A stretch of DNA of 64,000 nt from positions 159,501 through 223,500 of the forward strand of contig JAOPHQ010002010.1 in assembly GCA_030340625.1 (NCBI GenBank), written 5' to 3'. How positions within the stretch are numbered: the stretch's first letter is position 1; each line of letters opens with the position of its first letter. The notes under the pieces are model-generated. The model saw only the letters and a list, made by a program, of their open reading frames with translations, searched no databases and was not told the origin of the DNA. The position numbers were made by a program, and so were the translations under genes. Below, piece by piece: positions 1 through 31,749 of this stretch. This stretch comes from Merluccius polli (taxonomy: Eukaryota > Chordata > Actinopteri > Gadiformes > Merlucciidae).

Positions 1-313
1 GCGGTCACAACAGGTGTTAAATAACTAATCAAGTCAGTAAAATCGCGTCACCTGGACAAATGGTCACAGCCCCTAGAAAAGAGTGTGCCGGGCAGGCAGT
101 GCATGGAGGTAGCCCTACGTGGTGTCAAATAAATGCTTTCTCATAGGCAGAAGAAGATAAGAAGGCTAAAGACTTCCTTGGCGTTTTGGAGTTGTAATGA
201 CTGCAACAATGTAATAACCCACTTATCACCACTCTGAACCAATTCAGACAAAATCAGTACCAGTTTCATCTCAGACTTTGATACGTTTCTGAGACCAAGC
301 GTGAGAGACTAAC
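1..313 (-). other. incenp intron, no exon seen
   Basis: Sequence beyond the donor at 312-313. I see no convincing further incenp exon; the next one probably lies outside the window. Confidence 0.5.
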
Positions 314-2946
314 CTTTGGATCGACCTTAAGTGGCGTGGTGTGTTTAATGAAGGACTTCATCACACTGCTGCGTCCCAGGGACATTGGAGTCATCATGAG
401 CATCTGGTTCTTCTGTACGGTGTGGAGGAACGATCTCATGTGGGGCTTGATCGTCTGAATGATTGAGGGGGGGGGGGGGGGGGGGGGGGTTAAATAAAGG
501 GACTTGATTCCCGGGCCACCCATTTCTGCACACACACTTGTAAGACTCTCCAGATAGAAGTGAATGATGATTTGTTTTTCATCTTACCGATTGACATTTC
601 TTTGGAGCCGAGGGCCTCTTAGTTGGGCTACCCTCCTGAATGTCAGGGGATTTGCGCTTGCCACTCTGGCTCCTACAGATGTAAAGAAAAGCATCTTAAA
701 GGCTTTGTTTACATTGCAAAAACTGTACTATAACTGATCTATATATTATATACTCCAAGTGCCACACAAGTGAATGGAATAAATTAAACTACTAGATTGA
801 GAACAATGCACCATATCTTTATGGAAAACGTCTTCAAATCGTAGATGGTGAGCCAATTGCAATTTAAAGAAAGAGAAAATTATGAACTTACCTCCGACTT
901 CCCACAGAAGCCTTCTTTGCACTGCCTATATCCATAAACCAAAAAAAAAAGAAACAATTCTTATCAGTACACCTAGGGGGCAATAGTGGAATAGTATTTA
1001 ATGAAGTGTCCAGAAATGCAGCTATACTAACCTGAGCTGATGCCTGAGGTGACATCTCTGAACTTGCTGGTGAGCGCAGGTGAGAACACCACCGAGGGAG
1101 AGTTGACAGCCATCGCGCGAGTAATACGCTTATTGCAGACCACTGGCTTCTGCTCTGCCATCTGCCATTTTAGTGAAGCAAAGCAAACATCAAAAATGAA
1201 TATCATTCTTAATATCCACCCAAGCAATTATTTTTAAAATATGTTTTGTTTTGTTTTTTACTGACCTCTGTAGTAGCTTCGGATTCGATACCCGCTGTTT
1301 CAACTTCATCACTTTCCACTGACAGCCTAAAGCAAAACATTCAAATGTCAATTATATTAATTTTTCAGACCTGCACTTTGACTTTTGGCAAAACAATTGA
1401 ATATATTCCTTGTTCTTCTAAAATGAAGTAGTATATTTGTGGACTAGTTAAATTCAAACTTTTAACTACTCAAAAATTGAATGAGGCTAATATTGCATTG
1501 ACCACTCACACTTCTCTGTTCTTTTCCACTTCTCCATCAGTTTCCATGCAAGAATCATCTACAACAGAAGCAATGAATTGGACAACATATTTAGGTTTAA
1601 ATCGTTAACCATTTGAAAAAAGATGGCACATTATGATTAGTAATTAAGCAGCTGCTTTTATCAAGATATTTTTGGATAAACATCAGGTAGGAGCAGGTAG
1701 GGGTTAGGCTTCTTACAAATGGGTGTCATGAGTAAGGAAATTTGGGTTTATCAAACATCACTTTTCAGTTGGGAGTCAAACAACCTAACCACTAGACTAT
1801 CTGGACAACATTACTCACCGCTAACGTCGCTACTGTACGTCGAGTTGCCCGCCCGAGCCGACTTCTTCTTCAGTATGGAGCGCCTAGAGGTGCGGCGGAC
1901 GGCATCCTGCTTCATGCTGTGGCGGAGCCCTGCCAGGGAGTAGCGCAGTTTGAGCGAGTGGCGCACAGATCTGCGTTCTGCCCTGGGGGGCGTGCGAGCT
2001 ATGGCTATTTTGGTGGCGTTGCGGCCGGGAGACGCCTCGGGCTCTGCCACCAGCTCTGCAGAGTGGCGGTCCGTGGGAGAGATCCTCACTGTAACCTCGG
2101 GGGCAGGGATCTTGGGTGGAGTCGTGCTGGAGAAACACACTTGGGGCTCGCCTGTACCAATCTTGATCTCAGTGTTTGGTACCGCCGTCTCCAGCTCCAT
2201 ATCAACAACCCCTGGTTCCTCCTCAGGCACCTGTTCTGCTCTGCAGTCGCTGACGGCGGCTGCCTCCACCAATACCTCAGGCTGAGTTTGTTTATTTCTG
2301 CGAGTGCTGCGTTTGGGCTGCTCGGAAACCTCCCCTGATGTGCTGGCTTGGGCGATGCCCTCATCTTCAGTGATTAGGTCCAAGGATTTAACAGAGGAGC
2401 CCCGCAATTTGCTACGTTTGCCCTTGGAAAACCTGCATAAACAACAAAAAACCGTTAACAATATGTTTACACGATGAAGTCTAGAGCGCATAAAAAAACG
2501 AATATAATATGACAGTAATAAAGTAACCAACCGTCTCATGGCACGAGATTCTTCTTGATACCCCACAGATACGCGCTTCTTGCGAATCCTTTTTTTCTGA
2601 GATGGAGTTTTTGGCATCAATTCTGGCTCAGCACTAAAATCACTACAATCAGAATAAAATTGATATTCAGTTACACAAGTAATAATAACATGTCCATTTG
2701 GGATAGAATTTAATTACAAAAATCTGATGAGTGACTTGACAATGCACTAGAAAATCATTGAATGTACGAATGAACAGCATGAAAATGCATTTTAATTCCA
2801 GCTTACCTTGTGAGCATGCGGTTGGCCTCCTGCTGGATCTCATTGAGCCAAACCATGTGGACATTATCAATGTCACTCATGAACTGCTGCAGTTTCCCAT
2901 CGAACAGCTCTTTGAGGGACACCACGAATGAGAACGTGGAGGCCAT
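314..2946 (-). CDS. incenp: incenp, inner centromere protein (5' half, partial)
   Basis: Scaffold subunit of the chromosomal passenger complex, which holds Aurora B, Survivin and Borealin at the inner centromere. Coding exons in transcript order: 2946-2807, 2633-2532, 2432-1819, 1558-1510, 1326-1266, 1161-1032, 925-892, 672-588, 454-314; together 1356 nt, 452 codons, all in phase with GT-AG junctions. The N-terminal segment (residues 1-47, starting MASTFSFVVSLKELFDGK) matches the centromere-targeting box. It is followed by the family motif ELMPKTPSQKK, and the last exon carries RSFLHTVQKNQML and SVMKSFIK, also known from vertebrate INCENP. The start was chosen because it lies 10 nt inside an exon that begins after an acceptor at 2956-2957. 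The coiled coil and C-terminal IN-box that binds Aurora B lie beyond the left edge. The intron before exon 454-314 ends in a 23-nt poly-C tract on the coding strand. Identification is from remembered family sequence. Confidence 0.93.
1680..1806. repeat. SINE-like repeat in an incenp intron
   Basis: It contains a tRNA-SINE-like head (caggtaggggttaggcttc, reverse of the copy at 39690) and a tail reading aaccactagactat, which also occurs at 62466. It directly abuts the donor side of incenp exon 2432-1819. Confidence 0.55.
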
Positions 2947-3241
2947 GGCGGACACCTGCAAGACAAGAGGTCTTCGTTAAAGCAAGCTAGACTAAGAAAC
3001 CGTAACAATGACCGAACTAAACTAAGCTGTCCATACATTTAGTCATTTCAGAAAATACTTGGTAATACAGGTGACGCGAGAGGTAGACACCGCAAAAGGA
3101 GAACACGACAAGACGATAGCCCTGTATGCCGTCTATAAATGGGTGGTTTGTGGACAACAGACGTGTTGTTTTTTTTTGCTCGTTGGGCTAAAACTCATCA
3201 CACGAAGCACTCGCGATAATCGACGTGCATTCAAATCAAGC

Positions 3242-3320
<79 letters not shown>

Positions 3321-3500
3321 TTTGCGAGCAAGATTAGCCAGCAACGCTAGCTAGAAAATAATGTGGTAAAATACCTTTTTTTGCGAAAGTCGCCGAAAAA
3401 GAAACTCCTATGCCTTGACGACACCACTGTATCGTTAACAGATGTATTCTGGGATCATGTATGCTGTCGTCTTGAAGCAGCTACTGCCTCACATCCGTTC
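2947..3500 (-). promoter_or_regulatory. incenp: incenp 5' UTR and promoter, proximal copy
   Basis: A non-coding first exon probably ends at 3375 on the minus strand (AAAAAAG followed by GTATTT) and splices to the acceptor at 2956-2957, leaving 9 nt of UTR before the start. Upstream are two TTTGAA (CHR-type) motifs in reverse at about 3531-3545, a CCAAT box at 3552-3556 and a TGACGTCA CRE at 3570-3577. CHR plus CCAAT is the known arrangement of G2/M genes. The transcription start is inferred. Confidence 0.5.
3245..3319. repeat. (TA)n microsatellite
   Basis: About 37 uninterrupted TA units within the incenp first intron. Confidence 0.97.
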
Positions 3501-4662
3501 ACTTTGTGCTGAACGAAACCGCGGAAACGGTTCAAACCGTTCAAACGTCTGCCAATCACAGCAGGGCGTTGACGTCAGGTGGCTGTTTGATTCTGGGCTA
3601 CAGCTTTAACACGAGGGCGGTGTTTAGCCAGACTCCGACCAGGTAAAACCGGCTGCACACGACCCCACACCCAACATACCCCGGAAGTAGAAACACACAG
3701 CGGTCCACGAGGGGCGGGGTTACACACTTAAATAAACCAATCCAGGGCTAGCTAGATTTAAAAAAAACTAAAAAACATCTGCAGATCATATGGGATTTAA
3801 AATGCCACCATATCTAATAATAAGGCCACCATAATCACCGTGTCCATGACATTTAGAGTAAAATAAAGGTAATATGGAGCTACAACGTGTCGATAAGAAA
3901 ATAGCTGGAAAAATAACATTTCGTGAAACGCACTGTATCGCTGTTATCAAATGCTGGTGCAGGACAACGATGCACCAAATGCAGGCAGCCTGAATGTGCA
4001 TTGTCCCTAGTACTTATTTTGTTGCTCTATTTCTAATATTATGATTGGCAGTTTAATGTCTGTGTTACACAAAAAAAGTATTTCAAAAATAGGCTAAACA
4101 ACCCACGTTGTGTGGCATTATATTAGGCGCTGTAGGCCTACTCGATGTGTCACATTACATTATTACAACGATTTTACACGGCTGTAACTTGACCATTTGA
4201 GGCATGAGACATATATTCAGTTTGATTTGAATGCACATCGATTCTCATTTACGAGCCTTAAGTAACCCAAGATTAGCAAGCAACGCTAGCTAGAAAAAAT
4301 AATGTGGTAAAATACCTTTTTTGGGAAAGTTGCCGACAAGAAAAATCCTATTCCTAACGATACCACTGTATCGTTAAAAAACGAACTTCGTATTTATTAA
4401 TTGCAGGATCATGTACGCTGTCGTCTTGAAACAGCTACCGCCTCATTCACATCCATTCACTTTGTGAACTGAAAATCCGCGGAACCGTTCAAACGTCTGG
4501 GAGTGACGTCAGGTGGCTGTTTGATTCTGTGCTACGGCTCCCACGTGAGGGCGGTGTTTAGCCAGACTCCGACCGGGAAGAAACGGCTGCACACGACCCC
4601 ACACCCAACATACCCCGAAAGTAGAAACACACAGCGGTCCACGAGGGGCGGGGACTGCTACT

Positions 4663-4700
<38 letters not shown>
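4663..4700. repeat. (CA)n microsatellite in copy B
   Basis: CA run absent at the matching point of copy A (about 3720). Confidence 0.9.
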
Positions 4701-4701
<1 letters not shown>

Positions 4702-4776
4702 AGAGCCACACAATTATAAATAAACCAATCCAGGGCTAGCTAGATAAAATAAAAAAACATCCCATCTGTATGGGAT

Positions 4777-5075
4777 TTAAAGGTGTAGTCAGCGATCCTA
4801 ATCAGCGAGTGTCTGTGTGTGCGCTAAAAAATAATAATCTGGTGTTCCTACATAGCCCCGGCTCTTTAAATGGGAAACAGACAAAGTGGCTCGGACCGAG
4901 CCATTCCAGCCAATCGGCAGCAGGGGGCGTTCGGGCTCATCCACAGCGGAGGGGGGAGTTTGGGGGTGAAAGAGACAGTCAATCTGAGGGGAGACTGACA
5001 GGAGTGTGCGTTTGTTTTGGTGTTGAGCTGTAATATCAACAATCTTTCCCGAGAATCGCTGAACATACCTTTAAA
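4777..5075. mobile_element. Short DNA transposon (MITE) with TIRs
   Basis: The left end tttaaaggtgtagtcagcga and the reverse complement of the right end (tttaaaggtatgttcagcga) agree at about 20 of 24 positions over the terminal repeat. No coding capacity. The matching place in copy A (about 3792) reads gggatttaaaatgccacc and looks like an empty site. Confidence 0.75.
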
Positions 5076-5387
5076 AAAGCCACAAAACGAATCTAATATT
5101 ACTGAGACTTTATTCAGTATGAACAACTTTGGAAATTAATAATTTGGAATAAAATAATGCTATTATGGTACATTCCATTATGTGTCGATGAGAAAATAGC
5201 TAGATACCCTAATACCCCTTTTTTAACAATATTATGTCTTGAAGTAGGTCTAACTACTGTTCAACACAACACGCGTTGTACTGGCAAGTAGACCCACTGA
5301 AACCGTCCATGTTTTGAATCCATTGACCCACTGTATCGCTGTTATCAAATGCTGCTATAAGACAACGATTGTTGGTATCAAATGCAG

Positions 5388-5690
5388 GCAGGGCTGTTTC
5401 TAGCTATAAGCCGTATAAGCGACGGCTAAGGGCCGCCTAAGCCACCACGGGGCCCCCCATTAAAACACAAATAAATACATCAACTTTTTTTTGTGAAATT
5501 GTTAGTAATTTTGATCCTTAGATCAATCTCAAAATGTGTTAAAATTGAGCTTTTGTGCAACAATTCTGAAAAAATTGAATATATATATATATATATGAAA
5601 ATTGAGAAAGGGGTTCAATAAGTCGTATGTGGGCGGGAGGGGCCAGTAGGGTGTGGCTTCGGGCCCCCAGAGGGTCAGAAACGGCCCTGC
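5388..5690. mobile_element. Short non-autonomous element with TSD
   Basis: Ends are GCAGGGCTGTTTCT and, in reverse, GCAGGGCCGTTTCT. It is flanked by atgcag direct repeats (atgcaggcag at 5382-5391 and 5691-5700). Copy A reads straight through atgcaggcagcc at about 3979. Contains a (TA)9 run. Confidence 0.75.
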
Positions 5691-6736
5691 ATGCAGGCAG
5701 CCTAATTGACGCAACAATCATCGCGCCTTGTGCAACGACATTCAATCTTTAGGACATGGAAGACAAAACAAATAAAATTTACAAAATAAAAAAAACAACA
5801 ACCTGTAATTAAAATATGACGATTAGCAGTTAATTATCGGTATTTTACAAAAGTATTTAAAAAATAGGCCCATTACGCACGTTGCGTGTTATTATTAATC
5901 AAGCGCAGCAGTGGCAACGTCATAGATGACGTCGATTCGTGTGAGCACGTGACCAGCGCACGTCTGGATAAAGCGCTTCACGGCCAGCGCTGCTGTGGAC
6001 GCGTCTGTTATCCTCAGGAGGAGGAAAACACCAGGCCTATAATAATAAATAGAGATAGATAGAGGGGGAAATCACCAATCAAGATCTTACTTACGTTTTT
6101 TTTTCATTTTACCTTACCTTTATTTTTTTAACGTGATTATTGGTTTATTTTTTTTCAAATATCTACAATTCTTCAGATCAATCAGACCAACGTCGCGATT
6201 CTCGGATGTGAGTACAGACCTTTATTTGAGATTAAACATGTGTAGCAACGATATTCGATATTAAATCCCATTCCGTTTTCGCCCATACCCTACCAGTATT
6301 GTGGCGCTTACATTTACTATGTTTCTGCTTTCGTTGACCGTTATCCGATCCGGTCTATTTGATCTGTTGTGATAGCCTATTCAGTCCACTATCCCATATT
6401 CAGTCAAATACAATAAACAATGAATCGCGTTATATAGGCTCACTGTATATATTTGTATCGCCATATCCCCATAATGATGCTCCATCATCCCCATTGTAGT
6501 CCTGCGAGCGGCTACTACGCTGCATCCCTTCACACGTCACGTAAAATGGCTTCTGACAGATACACAGTTCAAAACACCCGTAACATGATGATATTAGCGG
6601 ACTGTGAAAGGCCTGAGCAAAGTGCAACATGGGAAAAACACATGGCTACATGTGTTTTTGATAATGCGATGCGTTTCGACTGCTTTGGTTTATATGTTCT
6701 TGTATATTATCAATGGAGCGAACCTGGGGAAACCTG

Positions 6737-6855
<119 letters not shown>

Positions 6856-7101
6856 TTAAATGAAGCTGTGTGTGTGTGTGTGTGGGGGGGGGGGGGGCTA
6901 GTCGGTCGCGATGGCATCTATGGTTACAGGGAGCAGATGCTAAGTGAAACGTGTTGGTGTTGGCTCCCAGATCAGGGTGGCCGTCCTCCCCACCCCATGG
7001 TGTTACAGCCTTTCTAATCCCCGGCTGCTGCTGCTGCTGCTGCTGCCACAGCCTCACCAGGCCACTGTTTATCCTCTCCCTTAGTATAATCATAGCACGC
7101 A

Positions 7102-7309
<208 letters not shown>

Positions 7310-9008
7310 GCTTAAAGCAAAGGTTAGAGGCCTCCTGTTGTCATTATGAAATCACATAGGCTTTCAATAGAGGTAAACAAGTATGGTAATGGTAATATAT
7401 TTGAAGTGACTTTTTTAGGCTACTCTACTGTCATAACTTGAATAATATGTGTAATACATTCCACAATATTGCCATCTGTTGCCACGCTCCATTTATTATT
7501 GCAGTTGAATGCAGTTTTTTTTTTCCCGCTCTTGAAATTGTTGAGAAATGTTTCCCTGGATGAAAAAGTGTGGTTCTGCTTTTTATGTATTATGCACATG
7601 ATTACGTCCTTGTTGACGCTGCTAATGGTCATGGTGGCATCCGCTGTGCACATCCTGCTGTGTTGTGATGTCAGAGTCGGTTTACTGATGGAGGGCAACA
7701 TTGCACATCGTTTCAGGGAAGTGTCAGGAGGGATGAGTCAGTGATCTTGCAACTCATAATTGTTCATAATAATGTAGGCCCATGTTAGAAACTTCCAAAC
7801 TTTAATAAGTCTGGGACTTCCCTGTATGAGGACCACGTTTCTATAGAAACAGTGCCCACCGCTCCCCACCAGCAAAGCTAAATCACTTGTTTACTTACTT
7901 GTTTACTTCAGTAATGTGTTTAATGGGTAGATACTACAACATTAGATCACATTGTTTTACTTTTGTGTACTGGACTCAAGAATTCCTGTGAACTATTAAC
8001 ACTATATAGACCCAGATTGCGTGTAAATTAAGATTATTTAGAGGATTAACACATATTTTATCTGTTAGATATGCATATTGACGACAGTCGACAGTAAATG
8101 TATTTTTGGACACTATGACTAAACAATGCAAGTAATGCAACACGCTTGCATTGCTTATCCCATCTTCACATGTTTGGAGTCAGTTTCCTTCCCTAAGCCT
8201 CTAAGTACTGCTCTGTCCCATCCCTCCTCCTCATTGGAAGGGGGGGGGGAGTGCCCCCCCCCAATGAGACCATGAATCTAATGCCACGGTCTTAAATGAG
8301 TGACATGATAATAAACCTTTCTTTTAAGTCGTGAAATATGATGAGGAGCCTATCTGTGCCAGCTCAATGCTGACTCCCTCATCCCAGTTGGAGAAATACG
8401 AGCTGTTTATCAGCTTGCCGGTGAATTCTGTGGAGGAACAGGAGATAAAGCAGGCCCCTGTTTGAGGCACAATAAACTATTGCATTGTAAAGATACCCCA
8501 CACCACCCGTAACAAGCCGCCTCCACGGACTTTCGTATTTTATGGAAATGTGGAGGATAAAAAAAAGACTAAAAGGTATGCCTGTGATCACTGCTGTGCT
8601 AAAGTGCTTGTTCTTCTTTCCCTTTCTTCTTACTAGTGATGTAGGCCATATATAGACCATAGAGGCAGCCCCATATAGCTAACAAATGGTCTGCCTATTT
8701 TGACAACGGCATGTGCTTTATTTTAGATAATCTGTCACGGCACATAGGAAGGTCATGTTCTTAAGCGCTGCCATATTTCTTGTTGAAATGTGGTGTTTTT
8801 GTGAACAGGAATGCATACTAAGCACTTCCAGATGCTCCATGTGTATTCTTTTCTTATAGTTGGTTTATGTAACGTGGGCTTTTGTTTGTTGTACGCGCCG
8901 CCAGCGATCTCCATAGTCGTCTCTTAATTGTGATTGAACGTCTTAGTGAGTCGTATCGTGGCTGTGTGGCTTCTTTTTTTAATGTAGATGGATATTTTGA
9001 TATGACAC

Positions 9009-9346
9009 AGCATTAATAAAGATCCTTCCCTCCTCCTGCTCTCCTCCTGCTTTCCTGCTGTTATCCGCCCCTCCTCCTCCTGCTCTCCTCCTCCTTCTCT
9101 CCTTCTGCTCTCCTCTTGCTCTCCTGCTCTCTCCTCGTCCTCTCCTCACATCCTCCTGCTCTCCTCTTGCTCTTCTCTTCCTCCTCCTCCTCTCCTCCTC
9201 CTCCTGCTCTCCTACTGCTCTCCTCTTGCTCTCTCTTGCTCTCCTCGTCCTCTCCTCACATCCTCCTGCTCTCCTCTTGCTCTCCTCCTCCTCCTCCTGC
9301 TCTCCTCCTGCTCTCCTCCTGCTCCCCTCCTCCCGCTCTCCTCCAG
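9009..9346. repeat. Polypyrimidine CTCCTCCTGCT-type minisatellite
   Basis: About 340 bp of nearly pure pyrimidine built from ctcctcctgct and ctcctcttgct variants, ending at the 3' splice site (ctccag) before the first dennd4c coding exon. Confidence 0.9.
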
Positions 9347-9368
9347 TCTGCAGAGTGGGCATGGGGTC

Positions 9369-28157
<18,789 letters not shown>

Positions 28158-30447
28158 GCTCTTGCCTCCCCAACTTGGATCTTCAACCCTCCCCTCCACT
28201 ACCATCACTAACTCCATGCTGCTCTTTTTCCACTAGACTCAGGACTAAGGCTCCACCTTTCTGACACCCCCACCACCCCTACCATGAAACGGAGACGGTT
28301 TATAAGCACAGTATAACAAAAACAAAACAGAACAAAATTTAAAAAAGACACTTGAAGCAGCACTGAGTGGGTTTTATAAATGTGACAAGTGAGAGGTACG
28401 GTATAACTGGCTTTGTATTTGTACCTTGTAATATGTTGTCATTTTGATGTAACCCTAAATGTTTGTACAGGTAATTATACAGTCTATGTTATGACTTTTC
28501 TGTCAAGCTGTTGGTATAGAAATAGTGACCAAGTGTATGGTGCTGTCTGAATTCCAACCGTGGTTTTGACGACCATTTTTAAGACTATTGTACAACAGGT
28601 ACTTGGTGATGAGATGTTTATATGTTAAAAGCACTTTGGCGAGTTATTTACATTATCTTGCTCTATAAAAGGTTATGTAAGTAAATGTACAGTTGTATTG
28701 GAAGCTACAGTAATGACTGTATTGGCTGATATGACTGCACTACTGGGAATGCAGTAATGTAAAAAAACAAATATTCCTTCTCATTGGTGCCCTATCAACC
28801 TGGTAGGGTCGAGTGTTCACTGCCCTTATAAACTAAACTTAGATCCACACATGTTATGTTTTTAAACATAATAGTGCTCCTAGATCAGGAGCAGCATGTT
28901 TAATTATTCAATGGGTATGGCCATAGAATAATAACTATTTTACCTAATTTCTCTACTTTTTTTTTTGCACAAATGAAATTAATAATGTATCCAAATAATG
29001 TTTAAGGGAACAACTGTGTGTTTTCTTGACACTTTTTTAAGCAATACTTTTTTTTCTAAAGTGATTATTATGATTTATAGCAATAGTGTTAAAAGGGACC
29101 ACTGACAGTTATTCGTCATACCCAGTACAATCAAACAAACAAACAAACAAAAAGAGGAAAACATTTTCTATTCGTTTAATTGAGACAATATTTTGATAAG
29201 AAATTAATTTATTATCAATTTCACAGAGATATAAAAATGTACAAAGTCTTTTATACTTTCTGTAAATGTCATGTTTTTTCGTATTTCAGTTTCAAAACCT
29301 CGAAACCTAATTTAATTCACAGTTTGCAAAAGGAGATTTTCTGCATCACCCACAAATGTTTACTCAAATAAATCAATACATCATGGCTATAGATGACTCA
29401 TGTTTACCCAGAGCATATACAAGTTCACGAAATTGAGGAAACCACAATTTTTGCACTACAAATATGATTTGTTTATTTGTTACATTCAACATGGTTATTC
29501 TTTTTGGGAACCCGTTTGCAAGGACAATAATTTGTAATTTAATATACATTTCATTTAATATGAATATTTCGATGCATAACTGTTAATCAGCATCTCTGCA
29601 CCAAGTCTGTAAATAACACGAAGAAGTATCACAGCTCAGATGGAATTCAACCTTTAACACATGTTAGTATTGATATGCTGAATTGTCACAATGTATTTTT
29701 TTGTATAACCACGTACAGAGACAGCTTTTGACAACCCATGTAATCACCACCTTATAACCGATGTCTACAAAAACACTGTGACCAAAATATTGTTTTGTGT
29801 TAATATTTGTGTTGACTCTGTCGGTCAATCCAAGGTATTTGAATACATATTTATCCTTTGTAAGACAGATACTAATTTGTATAGTTTTTTTCATAAAAGA
29901 AATGTAAAAAAATAAATGTTTTTTGTTTTTTTGCCTGATCTTTTGTTTGTTTTCAATTACGAATAAACACACTAATACTATGAATGTTTAGTGCTATTAT
30001 TTTTTCAGAGCAAAATCTTTCCTTTTCAAATGCCAATTATTTAGATTCATAAAGTGTACTCAGTTGAAGCAAAATATTTTTGCTAAATCAAATATTACAA
30101 AAAAGTGGTATACTTACATATGATACATATTAACATTTACAACTCATAGATGCATACACTCTGCTGGATTTCAACTAACTGACACAAAGATAATCAACAG
30201 TTTTGGTATTTATACTTAGACTGCATGATGTAACTACGTGTAACAACACTGGACAATGTAGAATTATCACATTATTATATTGATTTTTTTTAAAACAATT
30301 TCTAAAACTGTACTTACCAACAAGCCTCTTTAATGTGGGCGAAGAGGTCTGTTTAATCCTTTAATAATGGTTTGTAGATTATGTCATCCCATGTCCATCT
30401 GCTTCCACAGTGCTTATGCAATGTGCTCTAGACAAAGTTGCTATTGT

Positions 30448-30492
30448 GTGTGTGTGCCTTTGCATGTGTGCATGTGTGTGTGTGTGTGTGCC

Positions 30493-30579
<87 letters not shown>

Positions 30580-30600
30580 GTGCGTGTGTGTGTGCGTGCT
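30448..30600. repeat. (GT)n compound microsatellite
   Basis: Several GT blocks separated by catg and gcg. Confidence 0.95.
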
Positions 30601-30715
30601 TGCATACCCATGTTAAAGTCAATGGATGCAGATCAACTACAGTAGAGAGCAGGGTTCTTGCCCCAGGGAGTCATGACACAGCTCTGCCAGGTTCCTCCTC
30701 CTTCTCCTCCTCCCC

Positions 30716-30777
30716 CCCCTCCCCCTCCTCCTCCTCCTCCTCCTCCTCCTCCTCCTCCTCCTCCTCCTCCTCCTCCC
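30716..30777. repeat. (CTC)n triplet repeat at the slc24a1 stop
   Basis: On the slc24a1 strand this is a (GAG)n run that starts immediately after the TGA stop, so it is the first part of the 3' UTR. Confidence 0.95.
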
Positions 30778-31718
30778 TCAAATGGACACGGGGCAGGTGA
30801 TGATGCGATCCTCCAGCATCACACTGAGCACTAGGAAGACCAGGTAGAGCAGGAACATGGTGGAGCCCAGCGTCTTGTTCATCTTCCACTTGCAGCAGGC
30901 GATGGAGATGATGACGAAGAGAAGCATGAGGAAGAGGAGGATGATGGCACAGAAGAGCCCATTGCTGCTCACCTGCACTGGGACGAAGCCGTGTGTGGAG
31001 GAGTACAGGAGCCAAGGGATTGGTAAACTGGGCGGGGGGGGGGGGGCACAATTAGTTTGAGATAAGACATACAAAAGGAACGCAATTAGCTTTGAATACA
31101 TCCATGTGAATTATCTTCTTAGCGGATCACACGTCTATCTCTATTTGCTATTGAGCACAGGCTTTTACCCAAAGTGACATAGAGTCCATTCAGATAAAGT
31201 AAAACAGTAACAGTAAAACCTCAACCCCCTATAGCCACTATAGGCTAGCCTGCACCCGGTGTGCTAAAGACACTCACCCCACAGTGATGTCAAAGATATT
31301 GCTGCCCACAGAGCTGGAGACGGCCATGTCCCCCAAACCTTTACGGGCCACGATCACGCTGGTGATGAGGTCAGGAATGGAGGTCCCTGCAGCCAGGATG
31401 GTCAGGCCCATGATCTCCTCTGAGATGCCAATGGTCTCACCCACCTACCAATCAATATTCAGGTGAGGTAACATACGAGAGGGAATCCCTCCTGTAGTAT
31501 CAGCAGGAAAATACTCAAATATATTACGTCATTAGTCTATTCTCAAGGTAAAAAAAAAAAGTTTTAGCAGTATGACCATGTTTCACAATGTGTGAGTATA
31601 GGCCTGCTGAAATTGATAGCTGGTCTTTTAAAAACAATACACCTACATATTTCCTGTCCAGCAATAAATTGACCACTCAATTGGTCTCTTTCTTTCTTGT
31701 GCTCTGTCTGTCTCTCTG

Positions 31719-31749
<31 letters not shown>

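Larger units (their letters stand above)
3325..5930. repeat. Two-copy segmental duplication of the incenp promoter region
   Basis: Copy A (about 3325-4165) and copy B (about 4265-5930) share long collinear stretches: agcaacgctagctagaaaa at 3340 and 4279, the tggtaaaatacctttttt first-exon donor, the TGACGTCA site, the run of sequence ending in cggtccacgaggggcgggg, ccaatccagggctagctaga, and ctgtatcgctgttatcaaat. Copy B is longer because it carries a (CA)n expansion and two insertions. Confidence 0.88.
28158..30777. other. Convergent intergenic region: dennd4c 3' UTR and gap
   Basis: AT-rich DNA after the dennd4c stop. Candidate poly(A) signals (aataaa) occur at about 29364 and 29951. A 150-bp (GT)n block with CATG and GCG interruptions lies at 30448-30600. 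No other gene seen. Confidence 0.5.
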
